Source: Paenibacillus sp. 32352
GTDB taxonomy: Bacteria > Bacillota > Bacilli > Paenibacillales > NBRC-103111
Length of the DNA: 64,000 bases
NCBI RefSeq assembly: GCF_002042965.1
Contig: NZ_MZNT01000001.1
Location: 62,001-126,000 of the forward strand
Reading direction: 5' to 3'
Below the pieces are notes generated by a model. The model was not told the origin of the DNA and did no database searches. It saw only the letters and a program-made list of their open reading frames with translations. A program made the translations under genes and the position numbers. Shown piece after piece: positions 8,186 to 17,357 of this stretch (within the stretch, counting starts at the first letter, position 1; each line of letters opens with the position of its first letter).

Positions 8186-8256
8186 TTTAAGGTTTCTTTA
8201 AGGTTACAAAGGCATTATATAGTCAAAGATAGCAATTAGCATAGATAACCTTAAAG
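8186..8256 (+). promoter_or_regulatory. Direct-repeat operator and promoter of htrA
   Basis: TTTAAGGTT occurs at 8186-8194 and 8197-8205, an 11-bp period typical of OmpR-family regulators. A TATATA-type -10 lies at about 8216-8221, and nothing like TTGACA precedes it at the right distance, so the repeats probably replace a -35. An exact inverted copy of the second repeat (CTTTAAGGTTA at 8196-8206, TAACCTTAAAG at 8246-8256) lies downstream. A separate TTGACA at 8153 has a TATAAT 21 bases later, too far for SigA. The likely ligand is the regulator at 9963, by proximity. Confidence 0.65.
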
Positions 8257-8281
8257 CCTGATATGAACGGAGGGTTTTTCA

Positions 8282-9841
8282 ATGGACGATAACAAAAATA
8301 ATAACGACTTCTTTCGTCGTCAAGACGGCGAAACTAACCATATCTCTTCTCACGATGCCGATAAATCGGATCGGAATGAAGCACAGCAGGAAAGACCTTC
8401 ATACTATTACTCCTATGGGCCTTATAAATCTACTATGGGAAATGAAGAAACGACCGGCTCGACGACGGCAAGCTCCACGGAAGGAGATACTCGCGTAGAG
8501 ATGACACCGCCCAAGCCGCTGCGTACGTTTTCTTACAATGGACAGGAGGGCGGAATGCCTCAGGACCCGATGAGAAACTGGCAGTTCGAGCCAAAGAAAC
8601 GGAGCTCTTCGTTCAGAAGCGCCTTCATCTCTTTCCTGGCTGGGGCCGTGGTAGTGGGGAGCCTGATGTTCGCTTCCGACAAAATGAACCTGTTCACCGG
8701 CTCTCATGGGGTCATGGGCAATACTTCGACTTCAGGTGCATCCTCATCCCAATCCTCGAACGGAAGCGGAGCAGTGAAGCCAACCTCACTCAGTCTCGGC
8801 AGACCGGATAACATCGCCCAAATCGCAGAGCAATCCGGACCGGCCGTTGTAAAAATTGAAACGAAGGTGAAGGCAAAAGCGAGCAGCGGCAATTCCATCT
8901 TCGATGATCCGTTCTTCCGTCAATTTTTCGGGGATAACGGTCGTTCCCAGCAGAAGCCAAAGAGCAATTCAGATCAATTGCAGCCTGGCGGAATGGGTAC
9001 CGGATTTATTTTTGAAAAATCCGGCTATATCTTGACCAATGAGCACGTAATTGACGGCGCGGATGAAATATGGGTAACGGTACAAGGCTATCAAGAGCCG
9101 TTCAAAGCTCAACTGCTCGGTAACAGCTATGACCTGGACTTGGCCGCTTTGAAAATTGAATCGACGGACGGCAAAGAGTTTGCTTCCCTGCCGCTCGGTA
9201 AAGCGGAGGATACGAATGTAGGTGACTGGGTTGTCGCTATCGGGAACCCATACGGCTTTGACCATACCGTTACGGTTGGGGTATTGAGCGCGAAGGAGCG
9301 CCCGATCTCCATTCCAGATACGCAAGGAACGCGCGAATACAAGCACTTGCTGCAAACAGACGCTTCCATTAACCCTGGTAACTCCGGCGGTCCCTTGTTG
9401 AACCTGAACGGTGAAGTCATCGGGATTAATACCGCGGTCAGCGCCCAAGCTCAAGGTATCGGCTTTGCGATACCGACCAGTACGATTTCCAGTGTTTTGG
9501 ATAACCTGAAAAACAACGTGAAAATTCCGAAGGAACCATCTCCGTACATTGGTGTTGCCATGTCTCCTATCGATAAGGACTGGGTGGCCGAGCTGAAGCT
9601 CGAAAATACGGACGGCGCTATTATCTCGGATGTCGTTAGAAAAAGCCCTGCCTTTAAAGCAGGCCTGAGACCATACGATGTTATCGTAGAGGTGAACGGG
9701 GCCAAAGTAAAAACGACACAAGAGGTGCAGGACAAGATTAAAGCCTTGAAGGTTAATGATAAAGTGACGCTTGGCATTATGCGAGACGGTAAAAAGGAAA
9801 ATGTGACGGTTATCGTCGGAGATAAGAACGCCACGGAATAA
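8282..9841 (+). CDS. htrA: HtrA-type membrane-anchored serine protease
   Basis: The 519-residue protein degrades or refolds damaged exported proteins outside the membrane. It has a long hydrophilic cytoplasmic N-terminus (about 1-105), one membrane segment (about 113-130), a Ser/Gly linker, a trypsin-like domain and one PDZ domain (about 415-510). The catalytic triad is visible: His255 in TNEHVIDG, Asp286 in DLDLAAL and Ser368 in NPGNSGGP. GGAGG lies about 9 bases before the ATG. The gene is followed by its own terminator and then by a two-component system. This recalls CssRS control of htrA in B. subtilis, though the pairing here is inferred from location. Confidence 0.95.
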   Translation: MDDNKNNNDFFRRQDGETNHISSHDADKSDRNEAQQERPSYYYSYGPYKSTMGNEETTGSTTASSTEGDTRVEMTPPKPLRTFSYNGQEGGMPQDPMRNWQFEPKKRSSSFRSAFISFLAGAVVVGSLMFASDKMNLFTGSHGVMGNTSTSGASSSQSSNGSGAVKPTSLSLGRPDNIAQIAEQSGPAVVKIETKVKAKASSGNSIFDDPFFRQFFGDNGRSQQKPKSNSDQLQPGGMGTGFIFEKSGYILTNEHVIDGADEIWVTVQGYQEPFKAQLLGNSYDLDLAALKIESTDGKEFASLPLGKAEDTNVGDWVVAIGNPYGFDHTVTVGVLSAKERPISIPDTQGTREYKHLLQTDASINPGNSGGPLLNLNGEVIGINTAVSAQAQGIGFAIPTSTISSVLDNLKNNVKIPKEPSPYIGVAMSPIDKDWVAELKLENTDGAIISDVVRKSPAFKAGLRPYDVIVEVNGAKVKTTQEVQDKIKALKVNDKVTLGIMRDGKKENVTVIVGDKNATE

Positions 9842-9873
9842 AGACCTACACAGAAAAAGGTTAGAACAGAAGA

Positions 9874-9912
9874 AGAAGTAGAGCGACCTTTCGTGAAGCT
9901 CTGCTTCTTTTT
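9874..9912 (+). terminator. htrA terminator
   Basis: AGAAGTAGAGC (9874-9884) pairs with GCTCTGCTTCT (9898-9908) with one mismatch, then a T run. It separates htrA from the downstream regulator operon. Confidence 0.85.
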
Positions 9913-9940
9913 GTATCTGGAAGCAGGATTTTGTTACAAT
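9911..9940 (+). promoter_or_regulatory. SigA-type promoter of the regulator-kinase operon
   Basis: TTGTAT (9911-9916) and TACAAT (9935-9940) are separated by 18 bases, just after the htrA terminator. Confidence 0.65.
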
Positions 9941-9962
9941 AGGATGAAGGTGGTGCTATAAG

Positions 9963-10655
9963 ATGAGAGAAAAAATATTGGTAATAGATGATGATGAGAA
10001 AATTACATCCATGCTGAGAAGGTCGCTGGCCTTTGAAGGGTACACCGTATTTACGGCTAATCACGGTATGGATGGATTAAAGCAAATTTTGGAGCATGAT
10101 CCGGATGCCGTTATCCTGGACGTCATGATGCCTCAACTGGACGGGTGGGAGGTGGTTCGCCGCATTCGAGAGGGTGGCGCTACCGTACCGGTGCTCATGC
10201 TGACCGCCAAAGACGAGATCGCAGACCGCGTTAAGGGACTCGACAGCGGCGCGGACGATTATTTGGTGAAGCCTTTTGCCCTGGAGGAGCTGCTTGCGAG
10301 AATTCGCGTGCTGCTCCGCAGAAAAGCCTCGGAGAAGCCGGAGCAGGCGACGAATCGGCTGCAGTACCAGGATGTCTTCATGGATCTGGATACCCGTGAG
10401 GTATTCCGCGGCGGACAATTGGTTGAGCTAACGACCAAAGAGTTTGAGCTGCTGCATCTGTTTATGCAAAATCCGAAGCGGGTTCTTTCCCGTGACCTGA
10501 TTATGGAAAAAATATGGGGATACGATTACAGCGGTGAGTCGAACGTGCTTGAGGTGTATATTGCGCTGCTGCGACAAAAAACGGAGGAGCATGGGCACAA
10601 ACGGATTATTCAGACCGTTCGCGGCGCCGGATATGTACTGAGAGGAGAGGGATGA
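9963..10655 (+). CDS. OmpR/PhoB-family response regulator
   Basis: A 230-residue regulator with a receiver domain (about 1-115) and a C-terminal winged-helix DNA-binding domain (about 130-228). The acidic pocket (VIDDDE), phospho-acceptor Asp53 in ILDVMMP, switch Thr and Lys105 region (VKPF) are all present. AAGGTGG lies before the ATG. The kinase gene begins one base after its stop codon, so the two are a cognate pair. The direct repeats in front of htrA are its best candidate binding site. The stimulus is unknown; envelope stress is a guess from the link to htrA. Confidence 0.93.
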   Translation: MREKILVIDDDEKITSMLRRSLAFEGYTVFTANHGMDGLKQILEHDPDAVILDVMMPQLDGWEVVRRIREGGATVPVLMLTAKDEIADRVKGLDSGADDYLVKPFALEELLARIRVLLRRKASEKPEQATNRLQYQDVFMDLDTREVFRGGQLVELTTKEFELLHLFMQNPKRVLSRDLIMEKIWGYDYSGESNVLEVYIALLRQKTEEHGHKRIIQTVRGAGYVLRGEG

Positions 10656-10656
10656 C

Positions 10657-12180
10657 GTGACCATACGTCTTCGTCTGACTTTATGGTATACGGGCATTTT
10701 GTCGGTCACAGTACTGCTGTTCGGCTTTGGCTTGTACGGATTGCTCTACTATAATAACTACACCACTTACAAAGACAATCTGATTAATCAGACGGAGGAT
10801 GTTTACACGCGTATTCAGCCTCGAATGGTCATTACTTTGGGCGGGGGCGTCAGTTGGGACTTTTTCATGCCTCAAGGACGGGAGCTGCTCAAAAATTCAA
10901 CGACATTTTACCAATTGAATAATTACCTGAATGGAAAATCGGACCAATCCGCGAACCTTAGGGACCTAAGCATGTCTTTGCCGGATTTGACGGAAAAACA
11001 AAAACAAGCCTTGGTGGAGCAGGGCAACCTGTTCCAAAGGGTAAAAATCGAGAATATGGATTTTATGGTGTACAGCCTGCCAATATCGGCGCTAAAAAAC
11101 GGCCAGCAGCAATTGGCGGGTGTATTTCAAGCTGCAGTCTATACGGGAGATTTTGAAAAGCTGTTTTCCCTGCTGCGCTTGATTCTTATATTTGCCTCTG
11201 TTGTAACGATTTTGCTGGCTGCATCCGTCGGATGGTTCATGGCCAGGAAGGCGCTCAGACCCATCGATCAAGTTATTGCCGCGGCGAACCAGATTGAGAA
11301 AGGAACCGACTTGGGCAATAGAATCAATTATGACGGTCCTGAGGATGAGATCGGACGGCTGACGAACACGATCAACGGCATGCTGGGCAGACTGCAGACG
11401 ACCTATTCCGATTTGGAAGAAGCGTATAGAAAGCAAAGGCGCTTCGTATCCGACGCCTCCCACGAGCTGCGGACCCCACTAACAACCATCCGCGGGAACG
11501 TGGATTTGCTGGAAAAAATGTGGAAGCGGACAGCGGTTAACGGAACACCTGAGGATAGACAGCAGCTCGAGCTGTCGCTCGAAGCCATGCATGACATTGC
11601 CGGAGAGTCCGAAAGAATGACCCGTCTCGTGAACGATCTGTTGGCGCTTGCCCGAGCGGACGCAGGCTTTGTGATGGAAAAGACGGAGGTTGACTTGAAG
11701 CCGATTGTCGAGCAGGTCATTCGGAAGGCGCAGCTGCTGCCGCATGCAGCAGAATGGTTGGCAGGCGATTTGTCGGCATTGGAAGGTATAAGGGTCAATG
11801 GTAACAAGGATTATTTGCAGCAGCTGATCTTTATTTTTGTCGAAAATGCCTTTAAATACACCGAAAGCGGAATGGTCAAGCTGGATGTCAAGAGGATGAA
11901 TGACCAGATCGGCATACGGATAGAGGATACGGGAATCGGTATGGATAAAGAGGAGGTTCCGCTTATTTTCGAACGTTTTTACCGGGCGGATCCATCCCGG
12001 GGGCAAACCTCGGGTACAGGACTCGGATTATCTATTGCCAAATGGATAATTGACGAGCATCAAGGGTCCATTGAGGTAACGACCCGCAAGGGCGAGGGGA
12101 GCACTTTCATTATTTGGCTGCCCATACTATCGACAACATTCGAGCAGCAGCATTCCCTAGAAGCGGGGAATCAGGTATAA
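10657..12180 (+). CDS. Membrane sensor histidine kinase
   Basis: A 507-residue kinase starting with GTG one base after the regulator. It has two membrane segments (about 8-30 and 170-192) around an extracytoplasmic sensor of about 140 residues, then HAMP, HisKA with the phospho-accepting His269 (SDASHELRTPL), and an HATPase domain with NAFKYTESG, DTGIGM and GTGLGLSIAKWI. It should phosphorylate the regulator encoded upstream. The sensor domain has no family I recognise. The ispH gene follows after only 24 bases without a terminator. Confidence 0.93.
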   Translation: MTIRLRLTLWYTGILSVTVLLFGFGLYGLLYYNNYTTYKDNLINQTEDVYTRIQPRMVITLGGGVSWDFFMPQGRELLKNSTTFYQLNNYLNGKSDQSANLRDLSMSLPDLTEKQKQALVEQGNLFQRVKIENMDFMVYSLPISALKNGQQQLAGVFQAAVYTGDFEKLFSLLRLILIFASVVTILLAASVGWFMARKALRPIDQVIAAANQIEKGTDLGNRINYDGPEDEIGRLTNTINGMLGRLQTTYSDLEEAYRKQRRFVSDASHELRTPLTTIRGNVDLLEKMWKRTAVNGTPEDRQQLELSLEAMHDIAGESERMTRLVNDLLALARADAGFVMEKTEVDLKPIVEQVIRKAQLLPHAAEWLAGDLSALEGIRVNGNKDYLQQLIFIFVENAFKYTESGMVKLDVKRMNDQIGIRIEDTGIGMDKEEVPLIFERFYRADPSRGQTSGTGLGLSIAKWIIDEHQGSIEVTTRKGEGSTFIIWLPILSTTFEQQHSLEAGNQV

Positions 12181-12204
12181 TGGACTAGAGAGGACGGTGC
12201 AGTG

Positions 12205-13161
12205 ATGGATGTGATCAAAATCTCTCCGAGGGGCTATTGCTACGGAGTTGTGGATGCCATGGCGCTGGCCATGCAAACGGCAAAAAATCTGGATCTGCCG
12301 AGACCGGTTTATATTTTAGGCATGATTGTGCATAATTCCCACGTGACGGATTATTTTGATAAAGAAGGCGTTATTACGCTGGATGGCCCGAATCGGCTGG
12401 ACATCTTGAGGCAGGTCGACAAGGGAACGGTTATTTTTACGGCTCACGGAGTTTCCCCTGAGGTGCGTCAGCTAGCAAGAGAAAAGGGGCTGACCGTGGT
12501 GGATGCGACTTGTCCGGATGTAACCAAGACGCATGATCTGATCAAGGAGAAGACGGCGGAAGGCTACCACATAATTTATATTGGCAAGAAAGGCCATCCT
12601 GAGCCGGAAGGCGCTATTGGAGTCGCTCCGGATCAAGTTCATTTAATTGAGAGGCTGGACGAGATCGACCGTTTAGAGTTGAATAACTCCGCGAGAATCA
12701 TCATTACGAACCAGACGACGATGAGCCAATGGGATATTAAACACATTATGAACGGGCTGTTGGAGAAATTTCCTAAGGCGGAAATTCATAACGAGATTTG
12801 TTTGGCGACGCAGGTGCGTCAGGAAGCGGTAGCCGAGCAGGCCAAGGATGCCGATCTTGTTCTGGTTGTCGGGGATCCGCGCAGTAATAATTCCAACAGG
12901 CTGGCACAGGTAGCTGAGGAAATCGCAGGTGTGAAAGCATACCGAATTGGGGATATTACAGAAATCAAGCGTGAATGGCTGGAGCCGGTAAGACGCGTTG
13001 CGGTGACCTCCGGAGCCTCTACGCCGACACCAATTACCAAAGAAGTCATAAACTATTTGGAACAGCTTGATCCACAAGCGGAGTCTTCCTGGGAGATTAA
13101 GCGAACGATTAATTTGAATAAATTAATTCCGTCAGTGAAGCAAAAGGCTGGAAACGAATAA
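12205..13161 (+). CDS. ispH: 4-hydroxy-3-methylbut-2-enyl diphosphate reductase
   Basis: IspH (LytB) is the last enzyme of the MEP isoprenoid pathway and makes IPP and DMAPP through a [4Fe-4S] cluster. The 318-residue protein has the three cluster cysteines at 12 (GYCYG), 103 (DATCPDV) and 199 (EICLATQ). I chose the ATG at 12205 because the family begins MDVIKI-PRGYCYG; a GTG one codon earlier is possible. It lies 24 bases after the kinase gene and 22 bases before a DUF2062 gene, so all four genes probably share the promoter at 9911. Confidence 0.96.
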   Translation: MDVIKISPRGYCYGVVDAMALAMQTAKNLDLPRPVYILGMIVHNSHVTDYFDKEGVITLDGPNRLDILRQVDKGTVIFTAHGVSPEVRQLAREKGLTVVDATCPDVTKTHDLIKEKTAEGYHIIYIGKKGHPEPEGAIGVAPDQVHLIERLDEIDRLELNNSARIIITNQTTMSQWDIKHIMNGLLEKFPKAEIHNEICLATQVRQEAVAEQAKDADLVLVVGDPRSNNSNRLAQVAEEIAGVKAYRIGDITEIKREWLEPVRRVAVTSGASTPTPITKEVINYLEQLDPQAESSWEIKRTINLNKLIPSVKQKAGNE

Positions 13162-13183
13162 CAAAATGTAAGGATGAAGGGAC

Positions 13184-13720
13184 ATGCAGCTGAAGAAGGC
13201 AAAAAGTAAAAAACCTTTTCACTTCCGGAATATTAAACGCTGGTTTAAATTGAAGTATTTGCTGCTGACCCGGGCCAAGGGAGGACCCGGTATGGTAGCT
13301 GCCGGTTTCTCAATCGGTCTGGCAATCGAAATGTTCACGCTGCCTACCGTTGGATTGGCCTTTTTCCTTATCTTCCCTTTAGTCTATTTGTTTCGCGGCA
13401 GTATGGCCGCGGCTTTAATAGGATTCGTGTTCGGGAAGGTGATCTATCTCCCGATGACCTATTTTCATATGAAGATCGGCGGCCTGCTGCTGCCGCGCGG
13501 TACGCGCAAATTTTTGGCGGATCATTTGCCCGACTGGATGGACGCCTTTATCCGCTCCAACTTGAAATTGTTCATTGGAGGCGTCGTAGTAGGCATTATA
13601 TTAGGATTAATTGTTTATTACCCTATTCGCTGGGGACTTGAAATGTACCATTCCAAGAGAAAAGAAAAACGAAAGCTGAGAAAAGCTCAATTGATGATAA
13701 GCTCTGAGTCAACGCATTGA
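13184..13720 (+). CDS. DUF2062 membrane protein
   Basis: A 178-residue protein with a basic N-terminus (LKKAKSKK), three or four hydrophobic segments (about 42-62, 66-85 and 125-148) and a very basic C-terminal tail (HSKRKEKRKLRKAQ). It matches the DUF2062 family, inner-membrane proteins of unknown function. The ribosome site AAGGG lies just before the ATG. It is probably the last gene of the regulator-kinase-ispH operon. A weak hairpin without a clear T run (AAGCTCCT at about 13730, AGGAGCTT at about 13747) follows. Confidence 0.75.
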   Translation: MQLKKAKSKKPFHFRNIKRWFKLKYLLLTRAKGGPGMVAAGFSIGLAIEMFTLPTVGLAFFLIFPLVYLFRGSMAAALIGFVFGKVIYLPMTYFHMKIGGLLLPRGTRKFLADHLPDWMDAFIRSNLKLFIGGVVVGIILGLIVYYPIRWGLEMYHSKRKEKRKLRKAQLMISSESTH

Positions 13721-13876
13721 GGAGAAAATCAAGCTCCTGCACTTGACGAGGAGCTTATTCTCGTTGTATAGTTACTTTAGTGATTAAAAGCTTAAAAGCG
13801 TATAAGCGTTGAAGTGTATCAGTGAATTTGGATCGTGAAGGTTAACTTATATTCTATTTACGGGAGTGTTGCTATT

Positions 13877-14920
13877 ATGATCGTTATTATTTCTAATAAA
13901 GTATCTGAAGAACGTATCCAGGAGATTGTTCAGCACATTGAAAAGCACGACGTTCAAGCCCATGTGTCCAAAGGAGTGGACCGTACGGTCATCGGAATCA
14001 TCGGGAAAGCCGATCCGATGCTTGCCGAGCAGCTGCGCCAGCTGTCCGGCGTAGAGCAGGTCGTCAAAATTTCGAAATCCTACAAGCTGGCGAGCCGTGA
14101 TTTTCACCCTGAGAATACCGTAATTAAAATCAAGGATGTAGAGATCGGCGGAGATCAGCTCGTCATTATGGGCGGTCCGTGTGCCGTAGAATCCCCGGAG
14201 CAAATCGATGAGATTGCGCGATTGGTTAAAGCGGCGGGCGCTCAAGTGCTGCGCGGCGGGGCCTTCAAACCGAGAACCGGACCCTACAGCTTCCAAGGTG
14301 TCGGCGTAGAGGGCCTCGTGATGATGGCGGAAGCCGGCAAGAAGCACGGGCTGCTGACTATTACGGAGGTTATGACGCCGGAGTATGTAGATGTGTGCGC
14401 CGAGTATGCGGATATCCTGCAGGTTGGCACGCGGAATATGCAAAACTTCGATCTGCTCCGCAAGCTGGGAACTATTAAAACGCCGGTGCTGCTCAAGAGA
14501 GGATTCAGCTCCACGTACGATGAATTTTTGAATGCGGCGGAGTACATATTGGCGGGAGGCAATCCAAATGTGATGCTCTGTGAGCGCGGAATCCGAACAT
14601 TCGAACCTTACACGAGAAATACGCTGGATCTGGCAGCCATCCCGGCGCTTCAAACTTTAAGCCATTTGCCGGTCATCTCAGACCCGAGCCATGGTACAGG
14701 GCGCAGAGAGCTCGTAGAGCCGATGAGTAAAGCTTCCGTGGCCGCAGGCGCGAACGGCTTGATTGTGGAAATGCACACGGATCCGGACAATTCGATGACA
14801 GGGGACGGCGTACAATCGTTATTCCCGGATCAATTTGCGAAGCTGATGCTGGATTTGGAGAAGCTTGCTCCATTGTGCGGCAAACGGTTTGATACAAAAA
14901 AAGAAGCAATTAACGTGTAA
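13877..14920 (+). CDS. aroF: DAHP synthase with N-terminal regulatory domain
   Basis: 3-deoxy-7-phosphoheptulonate synthase joins PEP and erythrose-4-phosphate in the first step of the shikimate pathway. The 347-residue protein has a small ferredoxin-like N-terminal domain (about 1-70), as in the Thermotoga-type enzyme, where it mediates feedback inhibition. The TIM barrel follows with GGPCAVES, RGGAFKPRTGPYSFQG and SDPSHGTGRR. The chosen ATG starts MIVIISNK with GGGAG ten bases upstream; a longer frame from 13835 lacks such a site. It is not fused to chorismate mutase, unlike B. subtilis AroA. It appears monocistronic. Confidence 0.93.
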   Translation: MIVIISNKVSEERIQEIVQHIEKHDVQAHVSKGVDRTVIGIIGKADPMLAEQLRQLSGVEQVVKISKSYKLASRDFHPENTVIKIKDVEIGGDQLVIMGGPCAVESPEQIDEIARLVKAAGAQVLRGGAFKPRTGPYSFQGVGVEGLVMMAEAGKKHGLLTITEVMTPEYVDVCAEYADILQVGTRNMQNFDLLRKLGTIKTPVLLKRGFSSTYDEFLNAAEYILAGGNPNVMLCERGIRTFEPYTRNTLDLAAIPALQTLSHLPVISDPSHGTGRRELVEPMSKASVAAGANGLIVEMHTDPDNSMTGDGVQSLFPDQFAKLMLDLEKLAPLCGKRFDTKKEAINV

Positions 14921-15017
14921 TTAAATAGGAATGTTAACAAATCAGAAGGCTTGATTCCTTGCTTCTAGGGGGATCAAGTCTATTTTTGTCGAAATTATGA
15001 ACGAAAACCTATGCATG

Positions 15018-15059
15018 TGTAAGGATACCTCACATAATCGTAAAAAATACCTCACATAA
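15018..15059 (+). promoter_or_regulatory. GlnR/TnrA operator of glnA
   Basis: TGTAAGGATACCTCACA (15018-15034) fits TGTNAN7TNACA at every fixed position. The 13-mer ATACCTCACATAA at 15025-15037 is repeated at 15047-15059, exactly 22 bp later, so two sites lie on the same helix face. The second has only the right half-site intact. Both are upstream of the -35. Binding of GlnR or TnrA is inferred from the consensus. Confidence 0.85.
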
Positions 15060-15062
15060 GTA

Positions 15063-15092
15063 TTGACGATCATTCATGAAAAGCTATATAAT
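15063..15092 (+). promoter_or_regulatory. SigA-type promoter of glnA
   Basis: TTGACG (15063-15068) and TATAAT (15087-15092) are separated by 18 bases, giving a leader of about 75 bases. Confidence 0.8.
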
Positions 15093-15172
15093 AACACCAT
15101 GATAAATAAAAAACTTGAACAATGTACGAACAAACCAAGAAGAATGTTCGGAAATTAGGAGGTTGGCGATTC

Positions 15173-16597
15173 ATGTCAGTTCAAAACGTATTAAACATCC
15201 TTAAAGAAAAAGGCATTGAGTGGGTCGATTTTCGTTTTGTAGATCTTAACGGTAGAGCTCATCATATCTCCTTGCCGGCTAATGAAGTTGACGAAGCTAC
15301 ATTTGTGAACGGGGTAGCATTCGACGGATCTTCCATCCCAGGCTTTAAAGGTATTGAAGAATCTGACATGGTTATGCTTCCTGATACCGAGACAGTATAT
15401 GTTGATCCTTTCACAGCACATCCTACATTGATCGTTATGTGTAACATCCACACTCCAGATGGCGAGCGCTATGATCGTGACCCGCGCAGCATCGCTCAAA
15501 AAGCGGAAGAGTACTTGCAAAAAGCTGGAGTAGGTACAACAGCAAACTTTGCTCCGGAATCCGAATTCTTCATCTTTGACGAAGTCCGTTTCGAGAGCGG
15601 CCAGAACAAAGCTTCTTATTTCGTTGATTCTGAAGAAGCTCACTGGAACTCCAACCGTAAAGAAGAAGGCGGAAACCTTGGTTTTAAAGTAGGCCACAAG
15701 GGCGGATACGTGCCAGTAGGTCCTACCGACACACAACAAGACATCCGCAGCGAAATGTGCCGTCTGTTGATGGAATCCGGTCTTCGCATCGAGCGCCATC
15801 ACCACGAAGTGGCAACGGCGGGTCAAGGTGAAATCAACTTCCGTTTTGACACATTGACAACAACAGCGGACAACCTGATGAAATACAAATATATCGTACA
15901 AAACACAGCTAGACAATACGGCAAAGTAGCAACCTTCATGCCTAAACCATTGTTTGGCGACAACGGTAGCGGAATGCACGTTCACATGTCCATCTTCGAC
16001 GGCGACACTCCTCTTTTCTATGAAAAAGGCGGCTACGCTAACCTGAGTGAAATGGCTTTGAACTACATTGGCGGTATCCTGTACCATGCACCGGCTTTGA
16101 TCGCTTTGACGAACCCGTCCACGAACTCCTTCAAGCGTCTGGTTCCTGGTTATGAAGCGCCAGTTAACCTGGTATTCTCCAAAGGTAACCGTTCCGCGGC
16201 AGTTCGTATCCCGGTTGCAGCTGTAACTCCAAAAGGCTGTCGTATCGAGTTCCGTACTCCGGACTCCACAGCGAACCCTTACTTGGCATTCGCAGCTATG
16301 CTGATGGCTGGCTTGGACGGCATCAAGAAGAAAATCGATCCTCGCGCCCTTGGCTATGGCCCATTGGACAAGAACATCTACGACCTGTCCGATGCAGAAA
16401 AAGGCGAAATCCGCAGCGTACCTGGTACTTTGGATGAAGCTCTTAACGCTTTGGAAGCTGACTATGAGTTCTTGACTGAAGGCGGCGTATTCTCGAAAGA
16501 CTTCATCGATAACTACATCGGCTTGAAACGCAGCGAAGCTAAAGCCGTATCCATCCGTATTCATCCGCATGAATACTCCTTGTACTTCGACCTGTAA
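15173..16597 (+). CDS. glnA: Glutamine synthetase, type I
   Basis: This enzyme makes glutamine from glutamate, ammonia and ATP. The 474-residue protein has the FDGSSI-G-KGI-ESDM N-terminal motif, the ATP/metal motifs PESEFFIFD and GSGMHVHMS, and NRSAAVRIP. At 474 residues it is longer than B. subtilis GlnA (444), and its C-terminal part (KNIYDLSDAEKGEI, FLTEGGVF) resembles the GSI-beta group of Gram-negatives, including a Tyr at the adenylylation position. AGGAGG lies ten bases before the chosen ATG. No glnR is adjacent. Control is by the operator at 15018-15059. Confidence 0.96.
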   Translation: MSVQNVLNILKEKGIEWVDFRFVDLNGRAHHISLPANEVDEATFVNGVAFDGSSIPGFKGIEESDMVMLPDTETVYVDPFTAHPTLIVMCNIHTPDGERYDRDPRSIAQKAEEYLQKAGVGTTANFAPESEFFIFDEVRFESGQNKASYFVDSEEAHWNSNRKEEGGNLGFKVGHKGGYVPVGPTDTQQDIRSEMCRLLMESGLRIERHHHEVATAGQGEINFRFDTLTTTADNLMKYKYIVQNTARQYGKVATFMPKPLFGDNGSGMHVHMSIFDGDTPLFYEKGGYANLSEMALNYIGGILYHAPALIALTNPSTNSFKRLVPGYEAPVNLVFSKGNRSAAVRIPVAAVTPKGCRIEFRTPDSTANPYLAFAAMLMAGLDGIKKKIDPRALGYGPLDKNIYDLSDAEKGEIRSVPGTLDEALNALEADYEFLTEGGVFSKDFIDNYIGLKRSEAKAVSIRIHPHEYSLYFDL

Positions 16598-16622
16598 GAA
16601 CTTATTGATTCTTCATATAGAG

Positions 16623-16656
16623 AACAGCCTCCCGGACTTTTTGGGGGGCTGTTTCT
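16623..16656 (+). terminator. glnA terminator
   Basis: AACAGCCTCCC (16623-16633) pairs with GGGGGGCTGTT (16643-16653) with one wobble, followed by a T-rich tail. Confidence 0.88.
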
Positions 16657-16683
16657 TCTTCCCGCTGCAGGCTTAGTTCCCCA

Positions 16684-17169
16684 TCATGCTTCGTCCGGTC
16701 GTCGCCAGCCATTCATAGGATACATGTACACTATCTTTTGTTCCATCCATAGAAAGCCAAGCTCCTCATATAAAGGTCGTGCTGCTTTGTTAGTAAGATC
16801 GGTTTCCAGCTGCATCCGATTGGCGCCAGCCTTCTCAGCTATTGTACGGGCATGGAGAAGCAGCTGTCTGGCTGCTCCCTTCCGCCGGTAAGGTGGGGCG
16901 GTATACACGTCTTGAATTCGTAGAATAGGCAGTCCCCTTGACGTGGAGAGGCCCCAATTATAGGTTAAAAATCCGGCGTACTGATCTTCGATGCGGGCCA
17001 ATAAGCAGAAGGCGTGCGGATAGCGGAGAAGCCGCAGCAGCGTCTCTTGGCATTCTGAGAGCCGTTGCTCGTTAGAGACATCCAGATTCTTGAACTGAGC
17101 TATCAGCCGGCTTGCTTCCGGAATGATATCTTCACTTAACTCAACAACCTGTACGTTACCATGATCCAT
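16684..17169 (-). CDS. GNAT-family N-acetyltransferase
   Basis: A 161-residue acetyl-CoA-dependent acyltransferase. The acetyl-CoA binding motif is visible as VYTAPPYRRKGAARQLL (about residues 92-108), followed by NRMQLETDLTNKAARPLYEELGF, the usual end of the fold. The start at 17169 (MDHGNVQVV) has GGGAGG nine bases upstream; a longer frame adds ten residues with no such site. The substrate cannot be deduced. It converges on glnA and stands alone. Confidence 0.88.
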   Translation of the reverse strand: MDHGNVQVVELSEDIIPEASRLIAQFKNLDVSNEQRLSECQETLLRLLRYPHAFCLLARIEDQYAGFLTYNWGLSTSRGLPILRIQDVYTAPPYRRKGAARQLLLHARTIAEKAGANRMQLETDLTNKAARPLYEELGFLWMEQKIVYMYPMNGWRRPDEA

Positions 17170-17357
17170 TACAAACAACCTCCCTTTTATGCGATACATT
17201 GAAATTGTTACATGAATTGGAAAAAAAGAATAGACTTATCCTTAACGGATAGTTATGATGTTGAATTAGGTACGTTTAAAAATTCGGACTCCCTTAGGAC
17301 CCCTACCGGAGTATATTGGCAATAGTACAAGCTACATATGGTTTTACAACAACCTGT

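Noticed and set aside
7979..8239. 86-codon frame on the plus strand
   Set aside because: It spans hairpin repeats and the htrA promoter; the Pro-rich product reflects the GC-rich palindromes.
15191..16570. 459-codon open frame on the minus strand
   Set aside because: It is antisense to glnA over its full length and has no family resemblance.
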